Source: Bordetella parapertussis (lineage in GTDB: Bacteria; Pseudomonadota; Gammaproteobacteria; Burkholderiales; Burkholderiaceae_C). From it: DNA of 14,574 nucleotides. The notes below the pieces were generated by a model, which was not told the origin of the DNA, did not search any database, and worked only from the letters and a program-made list of their open reading frames with translations. Both the position numbers and the translations under genes were made by a program. This document shows, piece by piece, positions 14,054 to 14,574 of the stretch. Every line of letters starts with the position of its first letter. The stretch's first letter is position 1. Where the stretch lies: positions 1-14,574 of the forward strand of contig CAMDJU010000037.1 in assembly GCA_945900695.1 (NCBI GenBank), read 5' to 3'.

Positions 14054-14326
14054 ATGTTGGATACCGCTTTGGTAGTGGATTTGGGCCGCCAAGCCCTGTG
14101 GATGACCATGCTCATCTCGGCGCCGATTTTGGGCATTGGCTTGCTCGTCGGTTTGACGGTGGGTATTTTTCAAGCGGCCACATCGATCAACGAGCAGACC
14201 TTGAGCTTCATCCCCAAATTGGTGGCGATGGCGGTGACCATGGCTTTGGCTGGTGGCTGGATGATCAACACCATGGTGGACTTCACCCGGGTGCTGTTTG
14301 GCCGCATCCCCACTTTGTTTGGTTGA
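14054..14326 (+). CDS. fliQ: Flagellar export gate protein FliQ
   Basis: A 90-residue protein with two membrane hairpin helices that wraps around the FliP-FliR core. Conserved features are ALWMTMLISAPILGIGLLVG, then GIFQAATSINEQTLSFIPK and a second helix VAMAVTMALAGGWMINTM. The length is standard (~89). The ribosome site AAGGA (14042-14046) is well spaced before ATG 14054. It ends 9 bases before fliR. Confidence 0.97.
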   Translation: MLDTALVVDLGRQALWMTMLISAPILGIGLLVGLTVGIFQAATSINEQTLSFIPKLVAMAVTMALAGGWMINTMVDFTRVLFGRIPTLFG

Positions 14327-14335
14327 GCGCAGACC

Positions 14336-14574
14336 ATGAACCTGGAGATGCTCAACCTGCTGGACAAGTTTTATGCTTTGATCTGGCCGTTGTTGCGCAT
14401 CACTGCTTTTTTGGCTTTTGCATCTATTTTTTCCATCCGGGCCGTCAACTTGCGCATTCGCATGGTGCTGTCCTTGGCGTTTGCTTTTTTCATTTCGATG
14501 CAAATCGACATCCCCGTCATTGACCCCCTCACGGGCCCGGGGCTGGCAGAAATTTTTAACCAAGTGTTCATTGG
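14336..14574 (+). CDS. fliR: Flagellar export gate protein FliR, 5' part only
   Basis: The first 79 codons of FliR, cut by the window end; the frame stays open to the last base. The translation begins MNLEMLNLLDKFYALIWPLL and continues RITAFLAFASIFSIRAVNLR, IRMVLSLAFAFFISMQ and PLTGPGLAEIFNQVFI. This is the usual FliR N-terminus: membrane helix 1, a basic turn, membrane helix 2, then a loop. It follows fliQ by 9 bases, in the standard fliPQR order. No strong ribosome site is seen; GAG/GCGCAG near 14325-14332 is weak, so translation may be coupled to fliQ. Confidence 0.9.
   Translation, partial: MNLEMLNLLDKFYALIWPLLRITAFLAFASIFSIRAVNLRIRMVLSLAFAFFISMQIDIPVIDPLTGPGLAEIFNQVFI

Noticed and set aside
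1..14574. CRISPR arrays, tRNA or rRNA genes, insertion sequences
   Set aside because: No regular direct repeats with spacers, no cloverleaf or rRNA-like stretches and no transposase were seen; nearly all bases are accounted for by protein genes.

Overview
The window is part of a flagellar gene cluster from a Gram-negative bacterium. A sigma-54 activator stands beside fliE-fliJ and fliOPQR. Codon use is moderately GC-rich with many TTG leucine codons, and FliG/FliI/FliP are of proteobacterial type. I infer a betaproteobacterium, probably Burkholderiales and Comamonadaceae-like. The family assignment is by style only and was not tested by a search.

Layout. Bases 1-2379 hold the 3' part of a very large flagellin gene. 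It is followed by a small four-cysteine protein gene (2426-2734) and a 160-base gap with weak terminator-like hairpins and an excellent sigma-54 promoter (2845-2862). From this promoter runs a compact plus-strand operon: sigma-54 activator (2895-4514), fliE, fliF, fliG, fliH, a second FliF-like gene, fliI and fliJ (to 11690). Several of these genes overlap. A two-gene minus-strand cassette follows (11674-12856): a methyltransferase-like protein of unknown role and a secreted protein resembling surface-adhesin E. The plus strand resumes with fliO, fliP, fliQ and the 5' end of fliR, which runs off the window. The usual fliK, fliL, fliM and fliN between fliJ and fliO are absent, and the minus-strand cassette sits in their place.

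How the genes work together. The activator has a degenerate receiver domain and an intact AAA+ core with GAFTGA, so it probably drives sigma-54 transcription of the flagellar genes, including its own operon. FliE and FliF build the rod base and MS ring, and FliG is the rotor/switch protein. FliH, FliI and FliJ form the export ATPase complex, and FliO, FliP, FliQ and FliR form or assemble the export gate. Flagellin is the filament.

The most unusual item is the gene at 9245-9922, between fliH and fliI. It encodes a 225-residue 'mini-FliF'. It has one N-terminal membrane segment ending in the same VVRPM motif as FliF's second membrane helix. Its last 43 aligned residues match the FliG-binding tail of the FliF in this window at 22 positions. 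The periplasmic ring-building domains are absent. It looks like an extra membrane-anchored FliG-binding tail. I do not recognise it as a described flagellar component.
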